64,000 nt of DNA from JBFLYO01 sp040756745 (GTDB lineage Bacteria > Bacteroidota > Ignavibacteria > UBA10030 > UBA6906), in contig JBFLYO010000001.1 in assembly GCA_040756745.1 (NCBI GenBank), positions 136,434 through 200,433 on the forward strand, in the 5' to 3' direction. The notes beneath the pieces are model-generated. The model was not told where the DNA came from. It did not search any database and saw only the letters and a list, made by a program, of their open reading frames with translations. Below, one piece after another: positions 1 to 7,646 of this stretch; positions within the stretch are counted from its first letter, which is position 1; each line of letters begins with the position of its first letter. Made by a program: the position numbers and the translations under genes.

Positions 1-1
1 A

Positions 2-1042
2 AAGACGATCTCACTCCCGGTCCCTGCCAATGCGGAGTTCATTCTTGAAGGAGTCGTCCAGCCGGGTGAGCGGAGGATGGAAGGGCCCTTCGGCGATCAC
101 TTCGGCCATTATTCACACGCCGCGGAGTTTCCGGTCTTCCACGTCACGGCGGTCACTCACCGGCACAACCCCGTGTACCCGGCAACCGTTGTCGGCATCC
201 CACCCATGGAGGATAAGTTCCTCGGCGATGCCACGCAGCGGATCCTCGGTCCGTTGGTGAAGCTGATCCATTCGGAGATTACAGACCTCTGGGCCTACTA
301 CGAAGCGGGTTTCCACAACCTCCTGGCCGTCGCCGTGGACCAGCGGTACGGCAAGGAGGCGATGAAGACTGCGCTCGGACTGATGGGCATTTCGCAACTC
401 TCGCTCACGAAGTGCATCGTGCTTGTGACAGAAGGAGTCGATGTGAGGAGCTTCGACGCTGTGCTGAGTGAAATCAGGGAGCACTTCGATCCCCGGCACG
501 ATTTCCTCCTTCTGCCTCGCGTTCCGCTCGACACACTGGACTTTACGAGCTACACGATGAACCTGGGCAGCAAGATGATCATCGACGCAACCCGGAAATC
601 CCGGCGCCGTGGGGGGCAGGCCTCCGGACGCGGGCCGCGCCGTCACCCGCGAATTCCCGATCTGAGGGGGGTGGACCGGCGGATCACCGACCAACACCTC
701 ATGGGGGAGGCACTTCTGCTCGTCAAGATCCGCGGGCTTGGCCTGCCGGTCATTAAGCGGCTGGTCAGACATCCCGCCCTTCAACAGGTTCCGCTGATCG
801 CTGCGGTGAGCGACGACGTGGAGATCCGTGACCGCGAAAAGACCATCTGGGGGGTCTTCACGCGGTTTGACTGCGCACGGGACATACTATTCACAGAACA
901 GAAACTCGTCGGGGCAAGTCCGGTCTACGGTGGCGCCATGGGGATCGACGCGACATGGAAGCCGGGGTATCCTGAGCCGCTCGCGATGAGCGAGGACGTC
1001 AGGCGCAGGGTCGATGAGCGCTGGGAACAGTACTGGCGCTGA
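2..1042 (+). CDS. UbiD-family decarboxylase, C-terminal part (probable menaquinone enzyme MqnL)
   Basis: The reading frame is open to the left edge of the window, so only the C-terminal ~346 residues are visible. Near the start is the UbiD signature E-G-P-F-G-D-H (from base 80), which carries two of the acidic residues of the prenylated-FMN active site. The C-terminus has the family-typical stretches IWGIFTRFD-like (here IWGVFTRFD) and MGIDATWKPGYP. UbiD enzymes are prFMN-dependent (de)carboxylases. The mqnE-mqnA, mqnC and mqnD genes beside it make the futalosine-pathway naphthoate decarboxylase (MqnL) the best guess; that is inference from context. The catalytic Arg region lies outside the window. 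A linker near residues 195-220 of the visible part is unusually rich in Arg and Gly. A 39-bp gap separates it from the next gene, probably in one operon. Confidence 0.85.
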   Translation, partial: KTISLPVPANAEFILEGVVQPGERRMEGPFGDHFGHYSHAAEFPVFHVTAVTHRHNPVYPATVVGIPPMEDKFLGDATQRILGPLVKLIHSEITDLWAYYEAGFHNLLAVAVDQRYGKEAMKTALGLMGISQLSLTKCIVLVTEGVDVRSFDAVLSEIREHFDPRHDFLLLPRVPLDTLDFTSYTMNLGSKMIIDATRKSRRRGGQASGRGPRRHPRIPDLRGVDRRITDQHLMGEALLLVKIRGLGLPVIKRLVRHPALQQVPLIAAVSDDVEIRDREKTIWGVFTRFDCARDILFTEQKLVGASPVYGGAMGIDATWKPGYPEPLAMSEDVRRRVDERWEQYWR

Positions 1043-1081
1043 AGCCTCAGGGAATATGAATGAACGCCAAAAGAGACATCC

Positions 1082-2983
1082 ATGACGATACGTGACAATG
1101 CACTGATCCCGATCTGGTCGAAGGTTGAGCGGGGCGAGAGGCTCTCCTTCGACGACGGAAAGGTGCTGTACGCGACCCCGGACATCATCTCGCTCGGCAA
1201 AATGGCCCATGCCGTCCAACAGTCGCGCAGCGGCGATGCAGTCTACTTTGTCCTCAACCAGAAGATCGAGCACACGAACATCTGCGTACTCTCCTGCAAG
1301 TTCTGTGACTTCGCCGTCAAGAAAGGTGACCCGCGCGCCTACGAGATGACGACGGAGGAGATCCTTGGAAAGCTGACCCCGGAGATCCGTGAGGTGCACG
1401 TTACGGGGGGGATGCCTGCGGACTGGCCGTGGGAGCGGTACCTGGAGATTGTCGCCAGTATCCGCCGCCATCTTCCGGACGCGGATGTGAAGGCCTACAC
1501 GGCCGTGGAGATCGATTTCTTTCACAAGAAGTTCAAGATGCCGGTCGAGGACGTGCTGCGCCAGCTCCAGCAGGCCGGTCTGAAGACCCTGCCCGGAGGC
1601 GGCGCGGAGGTGTTCTCCGAGCGGGTGCGCAAGCAACTCTTCACTCAGAAGATCGGCGCCAAGGGATGGTTCGAGGTTCACGAGACGGCACATCGGCTCG
1701 GCATTCCGACCAACAGCACGATGCTCTACGGGCACATCGAAACCATCGAAGAACGGCTCATGCACATGATCCGACTGCGGGAGGCGCAGGACCGGACCGG
1801 CGGGTTCCTCACCTTCATCCCCCTTGCGTTCCAGCCGGGGGACACAGGGATCAAGCCGAGAAACCGCTTCACATCCGCGATCGACGACCTCAAGACCATC
1901 GCCGTGTCACGCCTCATGCTGGATAATTTCCCTCACATCAAGGCCTACTGGGTGATGCTCACGGAAGAGGTGGCTGCCGTGGCGCTGAATTTCGGTGCCG
2001 ACGACATGGACGGCACCGTGGGGGGTGAGAAGATCGCGCACGACGCCGGGGCAATCAGCCCTATGTCGCTGGCCAAGGACCAGATCATCCGGATCATCAA
2101 GGATGCCGGCAAGATACCGGTCGAGCGCGACGTCTATTATAATCCCCTCCACATCCACCATGACAACGTTATCGGGAAGATTCCCTACCTGAACTCAGTC
2201 CCTTTCTACGCGCGTCTGGAACGTCGCCAGTTTCGAATCCTGCCGGTCGTTCCGCGACGGATGGGAATCCTGAGCGCCGAGGGGAAACTCGATGCCGGCC
2301 CGTTCTCCCTCATGGACTATCTGCGGCAGGAGTCGACCCTCGAGGTGATGGACTGGTGCATCGCCTCTCGCGATCAGGTGAAGAGCGTGATGCTCTTTTC
2401 CAGGGACGAGTGGCACGATCTGGAAGGGAAAACGATCGGCATCATCGACGACACCGCGACGTCCGTGCAGCTCCTGAAGATCCTTCTGGAGAAGCGCTAC
2501 GGCGTCAGCGTTGTGTTTGAGCGTCTCCACAGCGGCGTCAACAACTACGACAAGTATTCCGCGGTCTTGTTGATCGGCGACGAGGCCCTGCGAAGAAACA
2601 AATTCGGACTTCCCGGTTTTACAATCGTGTACGATCTTGCGCGTGAATGGTATGAGTGGCAGAAGCTTCCGTTCGTGTTTGCGGTGTGGGCGGTGCGCAG
2701 GGCGCTCCCCACGACCGTCAAAGCGGATCTGAACGGCATGCTGGCCCGATCACTCGATGCCTCCGAAGATGATGTTGCTGCGATCGCGGCACCGCATGGA
2801 CGGCGCATCGGGCTGACGGAGGAAGAGAGCGTGGAATATCTTGAGGGGTTCAATTACAGGCTCGGCGAGCGGGAACGGGAAGCGATTGCCGTCTTCAGCC
2901 GGCTCTCCAGAGAGATCGACGCAGGCCACCCGGTCGGGAGAGGCGACCTGTATTCAGAGTTGCCGCACAAGCGAATCATGTAG
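1082..2983 (+). CDS. Fusion of aminofutalosine synthase (MqnE) and chorismate dehydratase (MqnA)
   Basis: One uninterrupted 633-residue protein joins two steps of the futalosine menaquinone pathway. Residues 1 to ~355 are a radical-SAM enzyme with the 4Fe-4S motif C68-x3-C72-x2-C75 and the MqnE-like stretches VHVTGGMP, TLPGGGAEVFSE and FIPLAFQPGD. Residues ~364 to 633 start with IGKIPYLNSVPFY, the usual beginning of MqnA, and continue with KSVMLFSR, LLIGDEAL and LPFVFAVWAVR. MqnA turns chorismate into 3-[(1-carboxyvinyl)oxy]benzoate, which MqnE then couples to SAM-derived adenosine, so the fusion would pass product to substrate, though the domain order is the reverse of pathway order. The junction is a short His-rich linker (near base 2160). 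Each half has normal family length. mqnC follows after 10 bp. Confidence 0.95.
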   Translation: MTIRDNALIPIWSKVERGERLSFDDGKVLYATPDIISLGKMAHAVQQSRSGDAVYFVLNQKIEHTNICVLSCKFCDFAVKKGDPRAYEMTTEEILGKLTPEIREVHVTGGMPADWPWERYLEIVASIRRHLPDADVKAYTAVEIDFFHKKFKMPVEDVLRQLQQAGLKTLPGGGAEVFSERVRKQLFTQKIGAKGWFEVHETAHRLGIPTNSTMLYGHIETIEERLMHMIRLREAQDRTGGFLTFIPLAFQPGDTGIKPRNRFTSAIDDLKTIAVSRLMLDNFPHIKAYWVMLTEEVAAVALNFGADDMDGTVGGEKIAHDAGAISPMSLAKDQIIRIIKDAGKIPVERDVYYNPLHIHHDNVIGKIPYLNSVPFYARLERRQFRILPVVPRRMGILSAEGKLDAGPFSLMDYLRQESTLEVMDWCIASRDQVKSVMLFSRDEWHDLEGKTIGIIDDTATSVQLLKILLEKRYGVSVVFERLHSGVNNYDKYSAVLLIGDEALRRNKFGLPGFTIVYDLAREWYEWQKLPFVFAVWAVRRALPTTVKADLNGMLARSLDASEDDVAAIAAPHGRRIGLTEEESVEYLEGFNYRLGEREREAIAVFSRLSREIDAGHPVGRGDLYSELPHKRIM

Positions 2984-2993
2984 AGGACGCGCC

Positions 2994-4091
2994 ATGCACT
3001 GTTCCGACATCTTCGCACGGGCACGGAGGGGGGAGCGGATCACGCGCGAGGAGGGGCTCGAACTCCTCCGGCACGGCGAGCTCCTCGACCTTGCCGACGC
3101 CGCCAACGAGATCCGCTTCCGCAAGAACCCGCTCCAGCAGGTAACGTTTGTGACGGACACGAACCCGAACTACACCAATGTCTGCAACGTCGACTGCATC
3201 TTCTGCGCCTTCTACAGGCATCCGGAAGACGACGGGGCATACACGCACACGGTCGACGACATGATCGCGAAGTTCCGTGATGCCGCGGCCGCGGGCGTGA
3301 CAACGGTCTTATTACAGGGGGGAGTGAATCCCGCACTCCCGTTCGAATATTACGTCGAGCTTGTGGAGAGGACGGTGCGGGAGGTCCCCGAGGTCCACCC
3401 CCACTTCTTCTCCACGTCCGAAATCATCGGCATGGCCTCCGTTGCGAGACTCTCAGTCCCGCAAGTGTTACGACGTCTCTGGGAAGCGGGACTCCGGACA
3501 ATTCCCGGAGGAGGAGCGGAGATCCTCTCCGACAGGGTGAAGAAAAAAATCAGTCATCTGAAGGGGACAAGCGCGGACTGGATCGACGTGATGCGCGAGG
3601 CGCACCACATCGGATACAAGACGACTGCGACGATGATGTACGGGCACCTTGAGCGGGATGAGGATATCGTAGAACACCTGGAGGTCGTCCGCGTATTGCA
3701 GGATGAGACTGGCGGGTTCACGGCGTTCATCCCGTGGAGCTTCAAGCCGGGCAATACGCCGCTCGAGAAGCTCATCCCTCACTACGCAACGCCGACCCGC
3801 TACCTGCAGATGATCGCACTGGCGCGGATCTACCTGGACAACGTTCAGCACATCCAGGCCTCGTGGTTTTCGGAGGGGAAGAAGACTGGTCAGATTGCAC
3901 TGCACTTCGGAGCGGACGACTTCGGAGGGACCCTGCAGGAGGAGAACGTGCATGCTGCGGCAAAGTTCGTCAACACGACGAACACCGAGGAGTGCATCCA
4001 GCTGATCCACGATGCAGGCTTCGCTGCCGCCCAGCGAACGACGCTCTACGAGATTCTCCGCGTCTTCAGACCGTCAGAAGTTGCCGCCTGA
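2994..4091 (+). CDS. mqnC: Cyclic dehypoxanthinyl futalosine synthase MqnC (radical SAM)
   Basis: The 365-residue product is a radical-SAM protein with the motif C-NVD-C-IF-C (C-x3-C-x2-C) in the context TNVCNVDCIFCAFYR, typical of MqnC. Further family stretches are LLQGGVNP, TIPGGGAEILSDRV, TATMMYGH and FIPWSFKPGNT. It cyclises dehypoxanthinyl futalosine, the third step of the futalosine pathway. The frame is open further upstream, but that part overlaps the mqnE-mqnA gene; the ATG at 2994 gives the normal family length and lies 10 bp after the previous stop. It resembles the MqnE half of its neighbour, as expected for two related radical-SAM families. It converges with the lipoprotein gene on the other strand; a small GC hairpin (4093-4108) lies between them. 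Confidence 0.95.
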   Translation: MHCSDIFARARRGERITREEGLELLRHGELLDLADAANEIRFRKNPLQQVTFVTDTNPNYTNVCNVDCIFCAFYRHPEDDGAYTHTVDDMIAKFRDAAAAGVTTVLLQGGVNPALPFEYYVELVERTVREVPEVHPHFFSTSEIIGMASVARLSVPQVLRRLWEAGLRTIPGGGAEILSDRVKKKISHLKGTSADWIDVMREAHHIGYKTTATMMYGHLERDEDIVEHLEVVRVLQDETGGFTAFIPWSFKPGNTPLEKLIPHYATPTRYLQMIALARIYLDNVQHIQASWFSEGKKTGQIALHFGADDFGGTLQEENVHAAAKFVNTTNTEECIQLIHDAGFAAAQRTTLYEILRVFRPSEVAA

Positions 4092-4117
4092 GGCGGGGGA
4101 TAACCCGCGCTCCGGGA

Positions 4118-4576
4118 TCATCGCGACCCCCAGCCGCTCACCCGAAGGTGGGAGAACTGCAGCATGACGTCGGGATCCAGCACCATCAACGCCAGGGCCG
4201 CGAAATTGGGCTTCGCCAGATCCGATGTCTTCAGCAGGAACGAGAATGTCTGCTCCCCTGCCGAAATCGAATCACGCAGAGAGAACGCCGGCCCCACTTT
4301 GATCAAGAATCGGTCGTATGCCGAAGACGGCGAGACTCTTTTGACCGAGACAGTGATCCGCAGGCTGTCGTATTGGGAGAAGTCATGGTACCAACCGATG
4401 CGGATGTATCCGTAGGGTCCAATGGCGGAAGCGGGTGCGTCGATGAGGCTTTCGATGATGACCAGGGGCTGGCTGCCGTTGGGGCTGTCGCCGAAGGGGA
4501 GCACCGGGCCCGTCGAGGGCCTGCCGCAACCGATGACTGTGAAGGTCACCAATGCGGCCAAGAGACGGACGAACAT
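4118..4576 (-). CDS. Small predicted lipoprotein of unknown function
   Basis: A 152-residue protein beginning with a short hydrophobic signal and a lipobox ending in Cys (TFTVIGC), then a Ser/Pro/Gly-rich linker: a likely lipoprotein. The mature part has beta-rich sequence and no family I recognise. The ATG at 4576 is chosen over an upstream start because a good GGAGG ribosome site precedes it by 5 bases and the signal peptide starts there. It sits between convergent mqnC and co-directional mqnD, so it interrupts the menaquinone cluster. Upstream, a 12-bp perfect palindrome ATTTCATGAAAT (4625-4636) adjoins a TTGACT box (4637-4642, minus strand), which may mark a regulated promoter, although no good -10 box follows. 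Confidence 0.75.
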   Translation of the reverse strand: MFVRLLAALVTFTVIGCGRPSTGPVLPFGDSPNGSQPLVIIESLIDAPASAIGPYGYIRIGWYHDFSQYDSLRITVSVKRVSPSSAYDRFLIKVGPAFSLRDSISAGEQTFSFLLKTSDLAKPNFAALALMVLDPDVMLQFSHLRVSGWGSR

Positions 4577-4672
4577 TGCGTCCTCCGATATCTTCTCGGA
4601 AGCTGACGCGGGTAACAACGCAAGATTTCATGAAATAGTCAATGCGTGGGGCATTCCGCATCCGGCTTGCGC

Positions 4673-5509
4673 TCAATAGAGCTCTATCGTCGGAACTTTC
4701 GGGACGAGACCTTTCTCGCGTGCTCGAAGAAAGAGGAGTTCGATCGCCCGCCGCCCCTTCTCCCCCATGTCGATTGTCAGTTGACTGACGTACATTTTGA
4801 CGAATTTTTCTCCCAATTTCCGATCTATCCCCCTTCCCCAACGGAGGGCATACGGGATTGCCTCATCCTGGTGGTCGTACCCGTAGGCGATGCTGTCTCT
4901 CAGTCCCTGCGAAAGCCGGTGTGCCAACTCCTCACCAAGATCCTTTCGCACCACATCCAGCCCCAATGGCAGCGGCAGCCCTTCAGTTTCCTTCTGCCAG
5001 AATTCCCCGAAATCCAGCACTTTCGTGTACCCGAGCGACGCATAGGTGATCTGGCCCTCGTGAATCAGGAGGCCCGCGTCGACCGTCCCGCGATCCACTG
5101 CGCCCATGATAGCATCGAACGGCATATCGACGTTCCTGATCCCGTCGGTAAAGGTCTTGAACAATAAGGTTGCAGTGGTAAGGCGGCCGGGGGTGCCGAC
5201 GGTCTTCCCCTTCAGCTCATCCAGTGATCTGAATTTCCGGGAGATGATGACCGGTCCGTACCCTTCTCCCATGCTTGCGCCGGTCCGCATGACCCGGTAA
5301 TTCCCCGCGACCGAGGCGAATGCGTGGGCAGAGATCGCCGTGACTTCGAGCTCCCCGCGCAATGCGCGCTCGTTCAGCGACTGGATATCCTCCAGAAGGT
5401 GTTCGATGCGGATTCCCTCCAGCTTCACCTTACCGCTCGCAAGCCCGTAGAACATGAAGGCATCGTCAGGGTCGGGACTGTGTCCTACGTGAATGATGCG
5501 CTCGCTCAT
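4673..5509 (-). CDS. mqnD: 1,4-dihydroxy-6-naphthoate synthase MqnD
   Basis: A 278-residue member of the MqnA/MqnD periplasmic-binding-like fold. The N-terminus HSPDPDDAFMFYGL is diagnostic of MqnD, and the internal stretches TAISAHAFA, GKTVGTPGRLTTATLL and DAGLLIHEGQ fit the family. It converts cyclic dehypoxanthinyl futalosine to 1,4-dihydroxy-6-naphthoate. Its ATG overlaps the stop of the upstream methyltransferase gene (ATGA), so the two are translationally coupled and presumably share the promoter at 6230-6258. Length and motifs are normal. Confidence 0.95.
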   Translation of the reverse strand: MSERIIHVGHSPDPDDAFMFYGLASGKVKLEGIRIEHLLEDIQSLNERALRGELEVTAISAHAFASVAGNYRVMRTGASMGEGYGPVIISRKFRSLDELKGKTVGTPGRLTTATLLFKTFTDGIRNVDMPFDAIMGAVDRGTVDAGLLIHEGQITYASLGYTKVLDFGEFWQKETEGLPLPLGLDVVRKDLGEELAHRLSQGLRDSIAYGYDHQDEAIPYALRWGRGIDRKLGEKFVKMYVSQLTIDMGEKGRRAIELLFLRAREKGLVPKVPTIELY

Positions 5510-6222
5510 GACGTTCGCACACCGGTATAAATGGACACGATGCCAAACGTCAGCCGTGCGGCAGAGACGGACGAGAATCCTGTCCGTGACAGGATATCGA
5601 GGAATTGGCGATCCTGGGGGAACTTCATGACGGTCTCAGGAAGATAGCGGTACGCCGTGTCATGCCGCGACACGATCCTCCCCACGAATGGGATTACTCT
5701 GCGGAAATAGAGGAAGTAGAGTTGCTTGAACGGGAACGCAGCCGGGCGGGAGAACTCGAGGATGACGATCATTCCGCCCGGCCGAATCACCCTTCGCATC
5801 TCTGCCAGGCCGGCTGCGAGGTCGGCAAAGTTCCTGACGCCGAATGCGACGATCGCCGCATCGAACGAAGCATCCGGAAACTCGAGTTGCTCGGCGGTTC
5901 CTCCCTGAAGCGTGATCAGGCGATCCAGTCCGCGAGCCGCAACCTTTCGGCGCCCCAGGGCAAGCATATTCCCGGCAATGTCCACCCCCACAATGCGTTC
6001 AGGGTTGAGACGCGCGGCAGCGATGGCGAGGTCTGCGGTCCCGGTCGCGACGTCAATCACACGCCGCGGTCGGAGGTCGCGAAGCTCTGCGATCGCCCTC
6101 CGGCGCCAGTAGTGGTCGATGCCTCCGCTCAGGAGATGATTGAGGAGGTCGTAGCGGTATGCGATGGAATCGAAGAGGGAACCGACGTCCTGATGCGGCA
6201 CTGAACTCCGACGAATGGTCAC
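5506..6222 (-). CDS. ubiE: Demethylmenaquinone methyltransferase (UbiE/MenG family)
   Basis: A class I SAM-dependent methyltransferase of the UbiE/MenG family. It has the N-terminal VGSLFDSIAYRYDLLNHLLSGG, the SAM-binding VIDVATGTADLAI, and the family motif AFGVRNF. The likely job is the last C-methylation of menaquinone, in line with mqnD directly downstream (4-bp overlap). The frame is open to a GTG at 6327, but I place the start at the GTG at 6222: it gives the normal length (238 residues) and lies 7 bases after a -10 box on the same strand, so the mRNA may begin at the start codon itself. The longer version would overlap the aro leader region on the other strand. Confidence 0.9.
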   Translation of the reverse strand: MTIRRSSVPHQDVGSLFDSIAYRYDLLNHLLSGGIDHYWRRRAIAELRDLRPRRVIDVATGTADLAIAAARLNPERIVGVDIAGNMLALGRRKVAARGLDRLITLQGGTAEQLEFPDASFDAAIVAFGVRNFADLAAGLAEMRRVIRPGGMIVILEFSRPAAFPFKQLYFLYFRRVIPFVGRIVSRHDTAYRYLPETVMKFPQDRQFLDILSRTGFSSVSAARLTFGIVSIYTGVRTS

Positions 6223-6229
6223 GCGGGTA

Positions 6230-6258
6230 AAGATAGGAAAATCGGGCGCGACTTCCAA
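6230..6258 (-). promoter_or_regulatory. Sigma70-type promoter for ubiE-mqnD
   Basis: On the minus strand, TTGGAA (6258-6253), 17 bp, TATCTT (6235-6230). The expected transcription start coincides with the GTG start of ubiE at 6222, implying a leaderless mRNA. It is back to back with the aro promoter 22 bp away. Confidence 0.6.
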
Positions 6259-6279
6259 GCAGCCGTGATGGCCTGTATA

Positions 6280-6308
6280 TTGACTTTCTTGCCGGTTTCG
6301 TGTATACT
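6280..6308 (+). promoter_or_regulatory. Sigma70-type promoter for the aro leader and operon
   Basis: TTGACT (6280-6285), exactly 17 bp, TATACT (6303-6308). Transcription should start near 6315-6317, only about 5-7 bases ahead of the leader-peptide ATG at 6322. Confidence 0.75.
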
Positions 6309-6321
6309 TTTCCGGCATATC

Positions 6322-6396
6322 ATGCACCGCATCGACACTCCATATTGGTTCTACCGGAAGGAGTATTATCAGCGCACGGCGCGTCCGGTGGGGTGA
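6322..6396 (+). CDS. Leader peptide rich in aromatic residues (attenuator of the aro operon)
   Basis: A 24-codon reading frame, ATG to TGA, between the aro promoter and an intrinsic terminator. Codons 8-11 read Tyr-Trp-Phe-Tyr and codons 15-16 Tyr-Tyr: six aromatic residues in 24, with all three aromatic amino acids in one run. The last codons (21-24) lie exactly in the RNA segment that can pair with either flanking segment. This is the layout of a trp/phe-type leader peptide: ribosomes stalled on aromatic codons would favour the antiterminator. No Shine-Dalgarno site is visible; the ATG is only a few bases from the predicted transcript start, so initiation would be near-leaderless. I know of no close relative by sequence; the call rests on position, composition and RNA pairing. 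Confidence 0.8.
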   Translation: MHRIDTPYWFYRKEYYQRTARPVG

Positions 6397-6453
6397 TGTT
6401 CAGGGTGCTCTATGCCACGAACAGAGAGACCTTCACCGGAAGCAGGTGAAGGT
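6349..6453 (+). promoter_or_regulatory. Transcription attenuator: alternative RNA helices in front of the aro operon
   Basis: Four segments behave like regions 1-4 of a classical amino-acid attenuator. Region 1 (6349-6358, over the Phe-Tyr codons) and region 3 (6431-6440) are near-identical (TTCTACCGGA and CTTCACCGGA). Region 2 (6384-6393, TCCGGTGGGG, last leader codons) can form a 10-bp helix with either one, G-U pairs included. Region 3 overlaps the left arm (6429-6437) of the terminator hairpin, whose right arm is region 4 (6445-6453). Stalling on the aromatic codons would cover region 1 and let 2:3 form (readthrough). A ribosome at the stop codon (6394) would cover region 2 and let 3:4 terminate. 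Without translation, 1:2 plus 3:4 also terminates. Confidence 0.8.
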
Positions 6454-6458
6454 TTTTT
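6429..6458 (+). terminator. Intrinsic terminator inside the aro leader (attenuator stem 3:4)
   Basis: A perfect 9-bp stem (6429-6437 with 6445-6453), 7-base loop GGAAGCA, then six T (6453-6458). It lies 15 bases before the aroB start codon and would end transcripts from the 6280 promoter after about 140 nt. Confidence 0.85.
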
Positions 6459-6473
6459 GTTGCCCTCCACGGA

Positions 6474-7646
6474 ATGGTCCGGGCCTGCATGACGCGCATT
6501 CGAGTGAAACTGGATGCCCGACGGGAGCGATCGTATACCGTCGAGATACTCCCGGGACTCCTGACGATGCTTCCCCGGCGGCTGGCGCGCATGATGGGGG
6601 GCGGGCGGGTGTTCATCATTACCGACACACGGGTTGCGCGGCTCTACGGGCGCGGCCTCCGCCGGAACCTGAGGACGAAAGGAGTGGATGCACGGCTGAT
6701 TGCTGTTGCGCCGGGTGAGCGCTCCAAGAACTCCTCGACTGTCAACAGGCTGCACACGCGGCTCCTCCATGGCGAAATCGGAAGAGACAGCACCATCGTT
6801 GCCCTCGGCGGAGGGGTTGTGGGTGATCTGGCCGGATATGTGGCCGCCACAGTGCTCCGCGGCGTGCGGCTCATTCAGGTCCCGACCACCCTCCTTGCCC
6901 AGGTTGACAGCAGCGTCGGGGGGAAAGTAGGCATCGACCATCCGGCGGGGAAGAATCTCATCGGCGCGTTCTATCAGCCCACCGCGGTCTTCATCGATCC
7001 GCTCCTGCTGCGGACGCTGCCTGAACGTGAATTCAGGAACGGAATGGCGGAGGTGGTGAAGATCGCGGCGGCCCTTGACCGTCACTTCTTTGATTTCATC
7101 GCCGCGAGGATGCCCGCGATCATGCGGAGGGAACCTGAGATCCTGAACAGCGTGATTGCCCGATCCGTCCGTCTGAAGGGGCACGTCGTCGAACGGGATG
7201 AGTATGAAGCCGGACTCCGCAAGACGCTCAACCTCGGGCACACCTTCGGCCATGCTCTCGAAGCATCCTCCGGATTCAGAGTGAAGCATGGTTATGCCGT
7301 TGCCATCGGGCTCGCATCGGAATCGGCCTTGGCCGTAAGGATGGGGATACTCAGAGAGGCCGAACGGGTACGGCTCCTCTCCGTCCTGCGTGCCGCCGGC
7401 CTTCCGACCAGGATGCCGAAACGGGTCGTTACAAAGGCGTTCCTCGACGCACTCGCAATGGACAAGAAGAATGTGGGGGGAGAAACACGATTCGTCCTTC
7501 TCACGCGGATCGGTTCGTGCGCCACCGGCGCGAAAGTTCCGACTGATCTTGTTCGCAATTCTGCCTTGGGAAAGGATATATATAGAGGGGAGGAGGGGAT
7601 CCGTGCCCCGAGGGGTGGAACTGCTGGAAGCGCCTCGCGGCCATGA
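6474..7646 (+). CDS. aroB: 3-dehydroquinate synthase
   Basis: A 390-residue AroB, the second enzyme of the shikimate pathway (DAHP to 3-dehydroquinate; NAD+ and a divalent metal). Signatures are GGGVVGDLAGYVAA, the long VPTTLLAQVDSSVGGKVGID motif, KNLIGAFYQP and the metal-ligand motif NLGHTFGHALE. The ATG at 6474 follows the attenuator terminator by 15 bases; an in-frame ATG at 6489 is possible, and neither has a strong ribosome site. The last ~20 residues (Gly/Arg-rich) go beyond the usual end and seem to exist because the gene runs into aroD-aroE with a 4-bp ATGA overlap. First structural gene of the aro operon. Confidence 0.95.
   Translation: MVRACMTRIRVKLDARRERSYTVEILPGLLTMLPRRLARMMGGGRVFIITDTRVARLYGRGLRRNLRTKGVDARLIAVAPGERSKNSSTVNRLHTRLLHGEIGRDSTIVALGGGVVGDLAGYVAATVLRGVRLIQVPTTLLAQVDSSVGGKVGIDHPAGKNLIGAFYQPTAVFIDPLLLRTLPEREFRNGMAEVVKIAAALDRHFFDFIAARMPAIMRREPEILNSVIARSVRLKGHVVERDEYEAGLRKTLNLGHTFGHALEASSGFRVKHGYAVAIGLASESALAVRMGILREAERVRLLSVLRAAGLPTRMPKRVVTKAFLDALAMDKKNVGGETRFVLLTRIGSCATGAKVPTDLVRNSALGKDIYRGEEGIRAPRGGTAGSASRP

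Noticed and set aside
4676..4687. Perfect palindrome ATAGAGCTCTAT
   Set aside because: It lies in the last codons of mqnD (Ile-Glu-Leu-Tyr) and is explained by coding; no other evidence for a site.
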